Shown: piece after piece, positions 1 to 8,092 of the stretch
Position numbering within the stretch: the first letter of the stretch is position 1
Layout: each line of letters begins with the position of its first letter
Assembly: GCA_902406105.1 (NCBI GenBank)
Contig: CABPCP010000069.1
Location: 1-14,463, forward strand
Reading direction: 5' to 3'
Length of the DNA: 14,463 nucleotides
DNA from: an uncultured Mordavella sp.
Lineage (GTDB): Bacteria; Bacillota; Clostridia; Lachnospirales; Lachnospiraceae
Notes under the pieces: generated by a model
The model's database searches: none
What the model saw: only the letters and a program-made list of their open reading frames with translations
Told to the model about the DNA's origin: nothing
Translations under genes and position numbers: made by a program

Positions 1-125
1 CGGAAAAGCAACCATTTTCAACATCCGTTTCAATTTCAAGGATTTTAATATCCTCTTAAGAAAATTTCTATTTCTTTTAGGAAGAAAACACATTTTGGTC
101 ACATTTCTTTTTTATACTGTATTAC
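1..125. other. AT-rich left-edge intergenic stretch, no gene seen
   Basis: This stretch is T-rich on the plus strand and contains no reading frame with a credible ribosome binding site. It holds a short AGGAT/ATCCT dyad (39-54, loop TTTAAT) and the small palindrome CTGTATTACAG (117-127), which abuts the next hairpin. It may be the non-coding flank of a gene outside the window. I see no promoter good enough to call. Confidence 0.5.
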
Positions 126-153
126 AGATAGTTGAACAGCACATCAACTATCT
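126..153. repeat. Inverted repeat, 10-bp perfect stem
   Basis: The arms AGATAGTTGA and TCAACTATCT pair perfectly around an 8-base loop. A C-run follows on the plus strand and there is no T-tract on either side, so it is not a standard intrinsic terminator. It is the first of three hairpins packed between 126 and 274, downstream of the permease gene. Its role is unknown. Confidence 0.6.
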
Positions 154-163
154 CCCCCCTCAT

Positions 164-207
164 TAAAGTAATGCTTCTGGAATTTTTATTCCAGAAGCAG
201 CACTTTA
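164..207. repeat. Inverted repeat, two-tier hairpin
   Basis: The inner arms TGCTTCTGGAA and TTCCAGAAGCA form a perfect 11-bp stem around the loop TTTTTA. A 2x2 internal loop separates this from outer arms TAAAGT and ACTTTA. No T-run follows on either strand. It could be a back-up terminator, an RNA stability element or a protein-binding dyad; the sequence does not decide between these. Confidence 0.6.
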
Positions 208-243
208 CTCTCATTCCTTTAGATGACGATAACGACAACCAAG

Positions 244-274
244 AATCCCGCCGGCTTGCGCAGCCAGCGGGATT
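244..274 (-). terminator. Likely terminator of the permease operon
   Basis: The outer arms AATCCCGC and GCGGGATT and inner arms GGCT and AGCC enclose a five-base loop. On the minus strand the single C/A mismatch becomes a U-G pair, giving a 13-bp GC-rich stem. It starts about 28 bases after the permease stop codon. The minus-strand tail (TTCTTGGTTG) is only moderately U-rich, whereas the plus-strand tail (ATTTTGCTGTCTTT) is better, so it may act in both directions. Confidence 0.65.
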
Positions 275-288
275 TTGCTGTCTTTCGG

Positions 289-308
289 ATCTCAGGCAAT
301 CTCAGGCA
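289..308. repeat. 10-bp tandem duplication at permease stop
   Basis: The unit ATCTCAGGCA occurs twice in direct succession (289-298 and 299-308). The permease stop codon (TGA, complement of 302-304) lies in the second copy. The duplication is otherwise 3' of the reading frame and does not change the protein. Confidence 0.8.
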
Positions 309-1585
309 ATCCCTGCCAATTTCAAAATCGCAATATACAAAATTCCGATCAAAAGAGGCAAAAGAAGAGATAACACAAAATCTATCGGCAGATATGAATC
401 TTTCACCGGCACTTTGCTAATCGCGGCCTGCATATAGAGGAAACCACAGTTTGGCAACGTATCACAGGATACTGCTCCCAGAACGATCAAGCGGTGGATA
501 TGCTCCGCTGTTGCCGCTGTGGCAAACTGCTGCAGCACGGGCCCTGCCAAAACAATGCCGGCAGAGGCCGACCCTGCCGCCCCGGCAAGTAATCCTGTAC
601 TTACTAAAGCCATAAGAAGCGGATCCGCATTTAGGTTCAATAATGCTTCCGTCAAATTTGTATATGCGGAGGTGGCAACAATGATGGAGCCAAATCCCAC
701 AACTCCGCAGACTTGGAAGCAGGAGTCCCCGGCTTCCGAAACAGAGGAAGTTAAAAGTCCCTTAATCTCTTCCGAATTATGAGGAAGATGTTTATAATTC
801 AAAACAGCCGCAGCGCAAGTTGCCGCAAACAATGCCATTTCGATAGAAAAATCAAATACATTATAAAGAACCGCTGGGATCAGAAGGGGAATCAGAGCAC
901 AGCTAAAATGAGCCGCCGGCTTTTCCTCCCTCATCTCTTCTTCCTCCGTTTCTATAAAGCCCATTCCTCTTTTCGCGCAATAGCTTTCATACCATTTCAG
1001 ATACAGAAGGCCCAGCCCAAAGAAAACTGCCATACATCCCAAGGCGATCCCTCCGCCAGCTCCCAGCGTAGTCCCAAATAAATCAGCGCATAAAAGATTT
1101 TGGATTGAGGGAACAAAAGGTGTGGCAAAGGCTCCTACACTTCCCAGCGTAAATCCGGCCAAGCAGAACCTTCTGGGTATATTGGCTCTTCTGCACATCT
1201 CCACCCCTATAGGAACCAGCAGGAACACAGAAACATAAGCCGATATCCCGCCACAAGTAAACAAAAAACCGACAATCGTAAGAGCAAATGATATATTTTT
1301 GGGGCCGATCAAATTCAAAATTGTCCTGGCCAAACTATCTGCCGCTCCGGAAATATTCAAAATCTTCGCAAATACCTGACCATAGAGAAACATCAGGAAC
1401 CAACTCTGGATAAAGGATACAAATCCTTCCATATAGGTTACCGTCAGCCCCTCATAGATATCCATTCCGCTGCATATCATTAGAAGGACACTCGCAGCTA
1501 GACTTGCAATGATCGTATGGATTTGTTTCATACATAATACAGACAATAATACGATTGGTACTACAATAATCAAAACGTCCTTCAT
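302..1585 (-). CDS. GntP-family permease
   Basis: A 427-residue polytopic membrane protein of the GntP/ion-transporter type, usually proton-coupled importers of gluconate or other organic acids. Most of the chain is hydrophobic. One acidic cytosolic loop (about 205-225, including ETEEEEM) divides two membrane halves. Family-like features are CGGISAYVSVF with LLVPIG (111-126), an IPRR turn (136-139), GTTLGAGGG (171-179), the small-residue stretch AGAAGSASAG (334-343) and HRLIVLGAVSCDTLPNCG near 364-381, which corresponds to the HR...DTLPH-G signature of GntP; here Asn replaces the usual His. ATG is preceded by GGAG with a 9-base spacer. It is the last gene of the minus-strand set, separated from the dehydrogenase gene by about 100 bases with a strong hairpin. 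The substrate is probably a carboxylate used or made by the neighbouring enzymes (inference). Confidence 0.85.
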   Translation of the reverse strand: MKDVLIIVVPIVLLSVLCMKQIHTIIASLAASVLLMICSGMDIYEGLTVTYMEGFVSFIQSWFLMFLYGQVFAKILNISGAADSLARTILNLIGPKNISFALTIVGFLFTCGGISAYVSVFLLVPIGVEMCRRANIPRRFCLAGFTLGSVGAFATPFVPSIQNLLCADLFGTTLGAGGGIALGCMAVFFGLGLLYLKWYESYCAKRGMGFIETEEEEMREEKPAAHFSCALIPLLIPAVLYNVFDFSIEMALFAATCAAAVLNYKHLPHNSEEIKGLLTSSVSEAGDSCFQVCGVVGFGSIIVATSAYTNLTEALLNLNADPLLMALVSTGLLAGAAGSASAGIVLAGPVLQQFATAATAEHIHRLIVLGAVSCDTLPNCGFLYMQAAISKVPVKDSYLPIDFVLSLLLPLLIGILYIAILKLAGIA

Positions 1586-1627
1586 GGTTCTATTCTCCGT
1601 ATTCTTTCTGCTTTAACCCCTATAGAG

Positions 1628-1663
1628 CTGTCGCACCTATGATTTATTTCATAGATGCGACAG
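1628..1663 (-). other. Strong 15-bp hairpin in the permease leader
   Basis: The arms CTGTCGCAcCTATGA and TCATAGaTGCGACAG enclose a six-base loop. The single mismatch becomes a U-G pair in minus-strand RNA, so the transcript can form an uninterrupted 15-bp stem. No U-tract follows, so it is not a typical terminator. It lies between the dehydrogenase stop and the permease ribosome binding site. It could be an RNA processing/stability element that sets different levels for the two genes, an attenuator, or an operator dyad in DNA. Confidence 0.7.
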
Positions 1664-1687
1664 CATAGATTCACATTTATCCTGAAG

Positions 1688-2866
1688 TTAGCAGAATCTA
1701 TCCGCAATTCTTGTAAGCATTCCTTTGATATCTTCTTCTGTCGGAACATATTTCGCATGATCAAAGGCGCCGTCAGTAGGAATGATCTCCGCCGTCTTCA
1801 TAACCTGTTCTCTGGTGACACCGTAGTCCTTCAGAGTAGGAGCTTTGGTCAGTTTGATAAATTTGTAGAAAGCTTCTCTTGCTCTTTTCTCTAATTCTTC
1901 CGCGCTGATTCCCTCTGGAATCTCTTCTCCGCTGACCAGTTCCGCCATCCATTTTATCTTATCATACTCTACCTTGGCAAGAGATGCGTAGGTCTCCGGT
2001 ATGGCCGCCGCCATACATGCGCCGTGAGGAATATGAGCAACCGCTCCCAGGCTGTGTCCAAAAGAATGTCCAAAATGACACAAACTGTTGCTGACTGCCA
2101 TACCTGCCAAATTTGATCCTACATACATATAATATCTGGCTTCTTTATCATCTCCATTTTCTACAGCTCTGGGCAGATATTTTACGATCATTTCCATTGA
2201 TTCTCTGGCTAACGCATCGGCAATCGGATTTGCCTTCTTGCATGAGAATGCTTCCGCCGCATGAGAAAAAGCATCTACGCCGCTGTTGGCAGTCAGAGCC
2301 GGAGGCATAGAGTAAGTCAGCTCTGGATCCAGCAGGGCCAGCTTAGGCAAACATGCTCCATCACTGCGGAGAGCTCTCTTCCCATGTACTTCTGTATTTG
2401 TAACCATTGCCGCAAAGGTACTCTCTGAGCCGGTTCCTGAAGTAGATGGAATCGCGATGATCGGATAACTTGGTTCCGGCGCGATATTCTGCTCTGTTAC
2501 ATAATAGCGATTAAGCGGCTCTGGATTTTTTAACAGCACATTGATTGCTTTAGCTGTATCCATAGCGCTTCCGCCTCCCATAGCAATAACAATGTCAATG
2601 CCTCCAGCCTCTTTGGCAACTTTTGTCCCTGCGTAAACGGATGTATCTGTTGGATCTGGAACAATATCTGTAAATTCAACATGCGGGATTCCCGCCTCAT
2701 CCAGCCTATTCTTGATCGTCTTTATTGGCTCTTCCAGAAACGCATCGGCTACGATCAGCGCCTTGGTTCCTCCCAGATCTTTTACTTTATCCGCGATTAG
2801 ATTAATCGCTCCTGGCGCGATGACTGATGGAACAAATCTTACATATTCTCTGATTTCTGTATACAT
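1688..2866 (-). CDS. Iron-containing alcohol dehydrogenase
   Basis: A group III (Fe-dependent) alcohol dehydrogenase of 392 residues, the usual length. It should interconvert an alcohol or hydroxyacid with its aldehyde or ketone using NAD(H). The nucleotide site is GGGSAMDTAKAI (97-108), followed by STSGTGSEST (141-150). Metal ligands by comparison with FucO are D198, H202, H267 and H281; the D-x3-H and H-x13-H spacings fit. The conserved H271 is present, and extra histidines (H264, H278) make the region around HFGHSFGHSLG (264-274) unusually His-rich. The start is supported by AAGGAG eight bases before ATG. It lies 40 bases downstream of the OYE-like gene and is probably cotranscribed. Partners could be the CoA-acylating aldehyde dehydrogenase at 11175-12584 or the enoate reductases, as NADH supplier. 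The exact substrate (4-hydroxybutyrate, propanediol type or other) cannot be assigned. Confidence 0.9.
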   Translation of the reverse strand: MYTEIREYVRFVPSVIAPGAINLIADKVKDLGGTKALIVADAFLEEPIKTIKNRLDEAGIPHVEFTDIVPDPTDTSVYAGTKVAKEAGGIDIVIAMGGGSAMDTAKAINVLLKNPEPLNRYYVTEQNIAPEPSYPIIAIPSTSGTGSESTFAAMVTNTEVHGKRALRSDGACLPKLALLDPELTYSMPPALTANSGVDAFSHAAEAFSCKKANPIADALARESMEMIVKYLPRAVENGDDKEARYYMYVGSNLAGMAVSNSLCHFGHSFGHSLGAVAHIPHGACMAAAIPETYASLAKVEYDKIKWMAELVSGEEIPEGISAEELEKRAREAFYKFIKLTKAPTLKDYGVTREQVMKTAEIIPTDGAFDHAKYVPTEEDIKGMLTRIADRFC

Positions 2867-2906
2867 ATTTTTTTCTCCTTTTCTATTGATCTTTTCTTTG
2901 CTGTTT

Positions 2907-4835
2907 TTATAAATTTACTGCTAATTCATATCCTTCATGGATTGCTTCCAAAGCGCTTCTTGGCTGCTTGGCATCTCCCAGGCAGAGTACTTTTTCCACC
3001 TTTCCCTGCAGTTCTTCTGCAAGTTGTCCGCAAGACTTGGATCCTGTAGCGATCACCACAAAATCCGTCTGGATTTCCTGCTGCCTGCCATCTGCTTCAA
3101 TGACAACCATCCCCTCCGCAATTTCTTTTACCACTGTTTCTGTCAGAATGTCAATCCCAGCTTCCTTCAGCGCCTTATTCAGATAGATCTTAGGATTTCT
3201 TGGCATGTCGCCTAAAATCTCCGGCAGCATCTCTATGATCGCCTGCACTTGGTAACCATGACTGCTCAGGTGGTATGCCGTTTCTCCGCCTACCATCCCG
3301 CCGCCGATCACGATGCCTTTCTTTCCTGGCAGGACTTCGCCTGCAAGGACCTGGATCGCAGTAAAAACCTGCGGCCCTTTTACGCCTGGTATTGGTGGGA
3401 ATACTGGTTTTGCCCCGGCAGCGACAACTGCCACATCTGGCCTCAGAGTCTCAATCAGGGAAGCTGTCGCTTCTGTGTTCATCAACATTCGGACACCCAG
3501 TTTTTTCAATTGTGTCTGCTGCCATACCAGAAAGGATGTAAGTTCTCCCTTCTCTGGAGGAACTGCCGCGTATCGGTATTGTCCTCCTGGTATGTTTTCT
3601 TTTTCAATGAGCGTCACTTCATGTCCACATCTGGCGGCTGTAATAGCGAATTCCATACCGCCCACTCCGGCTCCGATCACCGCCACTGACTTTTTGATTT
3701 CTGCCTCCTTAACAGGGATTTCTGTCTCCCGTGTCATTACAGGATTAAAAATACAGGTGGCAGAGATTCCTTTTGCCAGGTGCCCGGAACATCCGATAAG
3801 ACATCCCACACATGTCTTGATATCCTCGAATCTACCCTCCTTTGCTTTATTTGGCAGCTCTGGGTCTGCCATAGATGCCCGGAGCATTCCCACCAAGTCG
3901 CATTTCCCCGACTCCAAGACTGCTTCTGCCAGAAATGGGTCATTGACTCTTCCGACTCCAATTACCGGTATAGACACTACCTGTTTTATTTCTTCCGCCA
4001 AATCCACATAAACTCCATGCCGTACTGCTGCCGGCGGGGTTACATACTGGACAGAGGCGTTTACAGCTGCCGATACATTCATGAGATCCAGCCCATTCTC
4101 TTCCAGCAGCATAGCGATCACTTTCGCATCCTCTATCGTAATTCCTCCCGGTACTTTCTCATCCGCAGAAATCCGCATACTCACCGGGAATCCGTCTCCA
4201 CAGCGTTTCTTGATCTCCTGTAAGATTTCCAAGGCAAATCTACAGCGATTCCGTATATTTCCACCGTATTTGTCCACCCGTTTATTAGAATAATGGGATA
4301 AAAACTCATTGACCAGATACCCATGACCCGCATGGACTTCCACTCCATCAAATCCTGCCTGTTTTGCCCGGTAAGCAGCTTCTCCGAATTTTACCACCAT
4401 CTCTTCTATTTCCCGGACCGACATCGCCCGCGGAGTAGCTCTCGTATTAGGATCGATGATCCTGGAAGGAGCTATGGTACATTCTCCATCGATCACGTCT
4501 GGTTTCGTCTGTCTTCCCGCATGATAAATCTGAGCAAAAATCCTTGAGCCAAACTTATGGACCCGCCTGGTCAACCCTTTCATAGCTTCGCCCTGTCCGT
4601 CTTCCCACAATCCCGGAACCCGGTCAAAGCTTCGCCCATACTTATCAACAGCCGTGTCTTCAATAAAAATTAATCCCCAGCCGCCTTTAGCTTTCCCCTC
4701 ATAATAACTGATAAAATGTTCGGTAGGATAGCCGTTCTTGTCACAAGTCAGAGTCACTGCCGCAGTCGCCGCAAAACGATTGGGGATCTCCAGTTTCTCC
4801 CTGCCGATCCGAATCGGCTCAAACACCCGTTTCAT
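2907..4835 (-). CDS. OYE-family enoate/enone reductase (FMN, 4Fe-4S, FAD)
   Basis: A 642-residue NADH:flavin oxidoreductase of the 2,4-dienoyl-CoA reductase/BaiCD architecture, reducing activated C=C bonds with electrons passed NAD(P)H-FAD-4Fe-4S-FMN. An FMN barrel fills about 1-335, including QIYHAGRQ (102-109) and VEVHAGHGYLVNEF (165-178), with Y173 at the proton-donor position of FadH, then NKRVDKYGG (184-192). Cluster cysteines are C342, C345, C349 and C361 (Cx2Cx3Cx11C). A pyridine nucleotide-disulfide domain follows, with dinucleotide motifs at 388-393 and 511-516 and a C-terminal GD (620-621) for FAD. The ATG overlaps the upstream transporter's TAA by one base (TAATG), with AGGAAGAAGG just before it, which suggests translational coupling. 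Substrates known for the family include dienoyl-CoAs, bile acid 3-oxo-4-ene intermediates and other steroids or enones. No bai genes are nearby, so the substrate is open. Confidence 0.9.
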   Translation of the reverse strand: MKRVFEPIRIGREKLEIPNRFAATAAVTLTCDKNGYPTEHFISYYEGKAKGGWGLIFIEDTAVDKYGRSFDRVPGLWEDGQGEAMKGLTRRVHKFGSRIFAQIYHAGRQTKPDVIDGECTIAPSRIIDPNTRATPRAMSVREIEEMVVKFGEAAYRAKQAGFDGVEVHAGHGYLVNEFLSHYSNKRVDKYGGNIRNRCRFALEILQEIKKRCGDGFPVSMRISADEKVPGGITIEDAKVIAMLLEENGLDLMNVSAAVNASVQYVTPPAAVRHGVYVDLAEEIKQVVSIPVIGVGRVNDPFLAEAVLESGKCDLVGMLRASMADPELPNKAKEGRFEDIKTCVGCLIGCSGHLAKGISATCIFNPVMTRETEIPVKEAEIKKSVAVIGAGVGGMEFAITAARCGHEVTLIEKENIPGGQYRYAAVPPEKGELTSFLVWQQTQLKKLGVRMLMNTEATASLIETLRPDVAVVAAGAKPVFPPIPGVKGPQVFTAIQVLAGEVLPGKKGIVIGGGMVGGETAYHLSSHGYQVQAIIEMLPEILGDMPRNPKIYLNKALKEAGIDILTETVVKEIAEGMVVIEADGRQQEIQTDFVVIATGSKSCGQLAEELQGKVEKVLCLGDAKQPRSALEAIHEGYELAVNL

Positions 4836-6070
4836 TATCCTTCTTCCTTAAAGCGGTCCGGTTTGATCGGTTTGATACTCAATGCGCAGACTGCTCCCAC
4901 CGCGGTACAGATCAGCCCAAACACCTGCAAAGGAATATAGCTTCCGGAGGATTCCATAAGATTCAGTCCCACACTCGGAACAATCAGACTGGCCGGTACA
5001 TATCCCAGCATTGCCGCGCCAAATACAGAACCGGAAGCTTTGGGGCCCCACTCTTCCATAGCGATGACCGCATTCGTGCTGGCTACTGCTCCAAAGCCAA
5101 TTCCGATCAGCACAAAGGAAACGATCAAAAGCGCTGGATTTCCTCTAAACAGGATCAACCCGATTCCGCCGGCGCTCATAATGATCCAGTGCGCGGCATA
5201 TCCAAGTTTCCATCCCGTCTTATCTACCAATTGTCCAAATCCGATCCTTCCTATGATCGAACAGATCGACACGATAGAGAGAATCGCGGTGGCCATTGTC
5301 TGCGAAAATCCGTTATCAAGTCCAAAGGTTACAAACAGCGAACTCATACACTGATAAAACGCCGGGTAAATCGCCATTGCGATCAGATGTGCCCAGAATG
5401 GCCAGGTGCGAATCGCCTGAGGCAGATAATAATTCCTTTGGTTCGAAGGAGTAACCGCTACTTTTTCCGGGTAAGGATTAAATCCTTCTGGTGCTTCCTT
5501 AAAAAGGAAGGAGCATACCAGGCAGATCGCTCCAAATACTACTGCCTCAATATAGAACACATTAATGACTCCTACCGCGCCGATCAAAGCTGTGACCAAA
5601 GGCCCTACAAACGCTGACGAACCGCCCCACACTGCCAAGACACAAGCCATCATCAATCCTTTTCTGTCTGGGAACCATTGTCCGATGGCAAAAGTAACAA
5701 CGCAATAGATAAATCCGGCAGACAGCCCCGCGATTCCGCTGTAGGTAACATACAGCAACTGTGGAGATGTAGCAAGTCCGCTGAGGAACAATCCTGCCAT
5801 AAATCCGATCGTACCTGTTATCAACACTTTCTTGGTACCGATTTTATTTCTGAGCCATCCGCCCACAAAGCATCCTGCCGAATAAAACGCAGAGGCCGAT
5901 GTTCCAACCAATGCCACAGACGTCAGGGACCAGCCATGCGCCTCCAAAAGAGGATTGACATATACACTCCAGGAAAAAACTAAGCTGCCGCATAACATTA
6001 AGCATAATCCCATGACAAACATCAAGTTACGTCTCTTTAAATTCTGGCTTAATTCTGTACTCGTTCCCAT
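4835..6070 (-). CDS. MFS transporter, oxalate/formate antiporter (OFA) type
   Basis: A 411-residue, 12-helix-type major facilitator. The N-terminal half shows the first-helix region FSWSVYVNPLLEAHGWS (33-49), a loop GGWLRNKIGTKK between helices 2 and 3, and the OFA-like stretch WFPDRKGLMMACVLAVWGG. The second-half loop signature is IIGRIGFGQLVDKTG. OFA members exchange a carboxylate substrate for its product, as in oxalate/formate. A ribosome binding site (AAGGAG, 8-base spacer) overlaps the stop codon of the enoate reductase gene 12 bases upstream, and the 3' end overlaps the next reductase start by one base. Its place between the two reductases suggests it moves their substrate, product or both in exchange (inference). 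The family is secure; the substrate is not. Confidence 0.88.
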   Translation of the reverse strand: MGTSTELSQNLKRRNLMFVMGLCLMLCGSLVFSWSVYVNPLLEAHGWSLTSVALVGTSASAFYSAGCFVGGWLRNKIGTKKVLITGTIGFMAGLFLSGLATSPQLLYVTYSGIAGLSAGFIYCVVTFAIGQWFPDRKGLMMACVLAVWGGSSAFVGPLVTALIGAVGVINVFYIEAVVFGAICLVCSFLFKEAPEGFNPYPEKVAVTPSNQRNYYLPQAIRTWPFWAHLIAMAIYPAFYQCMSSLFVTFGLDNGFSQTMATAILSIVSICSIIGRIGFGQLVDKTGWKLGYAAHWIIMSAGGIGLILFRGNPALLIVSFVLIGIGFGAVASTNAVIAMEEWGPKASGSVFGAAMLGYVPASLIVPSVGLNLMESSGSYIPLQVFGLICTAVGAVCALSIKPIKPDRFKEEG

Positions 6071-6082
6071 ACTCTCTTCTCC

Positions 6083-8071
6083 TTATATTTTTCTCGCCAC
6101 CTCATAGGCTGAAGCGACTGCTGTATAAATATTTCCTATCCGGTTCTCATCTCCTACCGCATAGATTTCGATTCCCTCTCCGATCAGTTCCTGGACAAAA
6201 GAAGGCAGCGGGCGAAGACCTATTGACATCAGAACATTATCCGCTTCAAGTACTTGGTTTTCTCCGCCTCCCGTGCTGGGCGCGACCACCGCTCCCACAT
6301 CATTGATCCCTACGATTTTATAATTTACCAATGTCTTAACATGATAGTGTTTGATCAAATCCGGGATCATCTGGGCTACCATGACAGGAATCATCTTGCT
6401 GGCTGCTAATACCGCCGGCGCCGTTTCCACGATCGTCACTTCCCTGCCCTGCATCGCCAGGTCAATGGCTGTCTCGCATCCAACCAGCCCGCCGCCTACG
6501 ACAATGACTTTTTTCCCAAGTTCTACTTTCCCGTTCAGCGCATCCACTCCAGAACAGCATTTTGCATGATCAATGCCTTCGATCCTTGGCATGATAGGTT
6601 TGGAACCAATTGCGTTGATTACAACATCAGGATGTAATTCTTTTATTTTTTCCGCTGTCATTTCTGCCTGGTATACCACTGGAATCTCAAGGTCTGTGAT
6701 CTCTCCTTTATACCACTCCAGGAGTTGTTTGATCTCTTTCTTGAATTCATGAGCTCCGGCCGGGATCAACAGTCCTCCCAGACAGTCTGTTTTCTCGTAG
6801 ATTGTGACATCGTGCCCTTTCATTTTCAGGACACGGGCCGCTTCCATTCCCGCGATTCCTCCGCCTATAACAGCAACCTTCTTAGGAGCCAATGCTTTCT
6901 CCAGATGATAATTAATTTCTTTTTGCAGGGTCGGGTTCACCGCACACGCCACATGTTCGCCGGAGCGGAGTTTCCCCATGCATCCTACCAGACACCCGAT
7001 ACACGGCCTGATTTTATCCGGCTTTCCCATTTCCAGCTTCTTCACATAATAGGGATCTGCCAATGACTGACGTCCCAGAACCACTCCATCAATCTGCTTC
7101 TTCGCAACAGCTTCTTCCGTCATATAAGGATCGTTCATTCGAGATCCGCAGTACACTGGAATATTGACCGCTTCCTTTACCTTCTCCGCCAGAGGAATCA
7201 CATGGCCCTGCGGCATATACATAGGCGGGCAGGCGTAGTAGAAGGAATCATACATTCCCACGTCCACATTCAGAAGATCATAACCGTAGGATTCCAGCAG
7301 CTTAGCAATACGGATTCCCTCTTCCTGAGTCCTTCCAGCGTCTTCTTCTCCGGTAAAATTCGTCTTATTCAGACCGGAAATATAACTCTTCAGTCCCAGT
7401 CGGATGCTGACAAGAAAATCCTGTCCGCAGACCTGCTTGACCCCCTCCACCAGTTCTTTGCATATGCGGAGACGGTTCTCTAAACTTCCCCCATATTCAT
7501 CGGTTCTCCGGTTTGTAATCGCCAAGGCGAACTGATCCAGCAGATATCCCCAGTGCAGCGCATGCATCTCAACTCCTACAAATCCGGAATCTTTCATCAA
7601 TTTCGCCGCCTGAATCACACTGTCTCTCTTAATTTTGATCTGTTCATTGGTAAGTTCCTCTGAAAAACACCCCGGCATCCCAAAGACTTCATTGCGGGAA
7701 CATGAGTATAGGCCTGCTCTGTTTCTTCCCAGTCCCAAAGAGACCTGCTGTATGATCTTCATATCATAAAACGATGCCCGCTCATTCAGACGAAGAGCCA
7801 TCTTCTGGAAATCCGCCTGATGATTCATAAAATGAGTTGCCTGGTCACAAGGATCAACCTTGGTATCTGGCTGCAGGCAGCCGGCGAAAAATAAGCCAAA
7901 GCCGCCTCTTGCGCGTTCCAGAATATATTCAATCCCTTTATCACTGTATTCGCCGTACGCGCCCTTTTGATTCCCATAAGCTCCTCCCATAGGAGAAACA
8001 GCAAAACGGTTCTTAAATGTCACTTTTCCGATTGTGATCGGACTAAGTAAATGTTTAAATTGATTGCTCAT
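6083..8071 (-). CDS. 2-enoate reductase-like flavoenzyme (FMN, 4Fe-4S, FAD)
   Basis: A 662-residue member of the 2-enoate reductase branch of the Old Yellow Enzyme family, oxygen-sensitive enzymes that hydrogenate 2-enoates such as cinnamate or crotonate with NADH. The catalytic segment VEMHALHWGYLLDQF (167-181) has the extra residue before GYLLDQF typical of enoate reductases, with Y176 as likely proton donor; NRRTDEYGG follows (187-195). YDSFYYACPPMY around 274-285 also fits that branch. Cluster cysteines are C357, C360, C364 and C376; dinucleotide motifs lie at 403-408 and 526-531; the end AYEVARKI matches the family. I chose ATG at 8071: an upstream in-frame TTG (8089) lies inside the ribosome binding site GGAGAAAGGA, whereas AAGGA sits about six bases before this ATG. 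It is the first gene of the LysR-divergent set. A phenylacrylate-type or aliphatic enoate is plausible, but no fld dehydratase genes are present. Confidence 0.9.
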   Translation of the reverse strand: MSNQFKHLLSPITIGKVTFKNRFAVSPMGGAYGNQKGAYGEYSDKGIEYILERARGGFGLFFAGCLQPDTKVDPCDQATHFMNHQADFQKMALRLNERASFYDMKIIQQVSLGLGRNRAGLYSCSRNEVFGMPGCFSEELTNEQIKIKRDSVIQAAKLMKDSGFVGVEMHALHWGYLLDQFALAITNRRTDEYGGSLENRLRICKELVEGVKQVCGQDFLVSIRLGLKSYISGLNKTNFTGEEDAGRTQEEGIRIAKLLESYGYDLLNVDVGMYDSFYYACPPMYMPQGHVIPLAEKVKEAVNIPVYCGSRMNDPYMTEEAVAKKQIDGVVLGRQSLADPYYVKKLEMGKPDKIRPCIGCLVGCMGKLRSGEHVACAVNPTLQKEINYHLEKALAPKKVAVIGGGIAGMEAARVLKMKGHDVTIYEKTDCLGGLLIPAGAHEFKKEIKQLLEWYKGEITDLEIPVVYQAEMTAEKIKELHPDVVINAIGSKPIMPRIEGIDHAKCCSGVDALNGKVELGKKVIVVGGGLVGCETAIDLAMQGREVTIVETAPAVLAASKMIPVMVAQMIPDLIKHYHVKTLVNYKIVGINDVGAVVAPSTGGGENQVLEADNVLMSIGLRPLPSFVQELIGEGIEIYAVGDENRIGNIYTAVASAYEVARKI

Positions 8072-8092
8072 TTTAATTCCTTTCTCCAATTT

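Noticed and set aside
132..437. Plus-strand open frame across the left hairpins
   Set aside because: It spans three hairpins and the 3' end of the permease gene, lacks a ribosome binding site and resembles no family.
3313..4011. Plus-strand open frame of 232 codons
   Set aside because: It is antisense to the OYE-like gene, which has full family motifs. The frame has no ribosome binding site and its composition looks like a mirror of the real gene.
2907..8071. Bile acid bai operon
   Set aside because: The two reductases have lengths like BaiCD and BaiH, but the CoA ligase, CoA transferase, dehydratase and hydroxysteroid dehydrogenase genes are absent, and the larger enzyme is closer to 2-enoate reductase.
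8072..8089. Extended enoate reductase start at TTG (8089), adding six residues
   Set aside because: The TTG codon lies within the ribosome binding site GGAGAAAGGA that serves the ATG at 8071; the family N-terminus also fits the shorter form.
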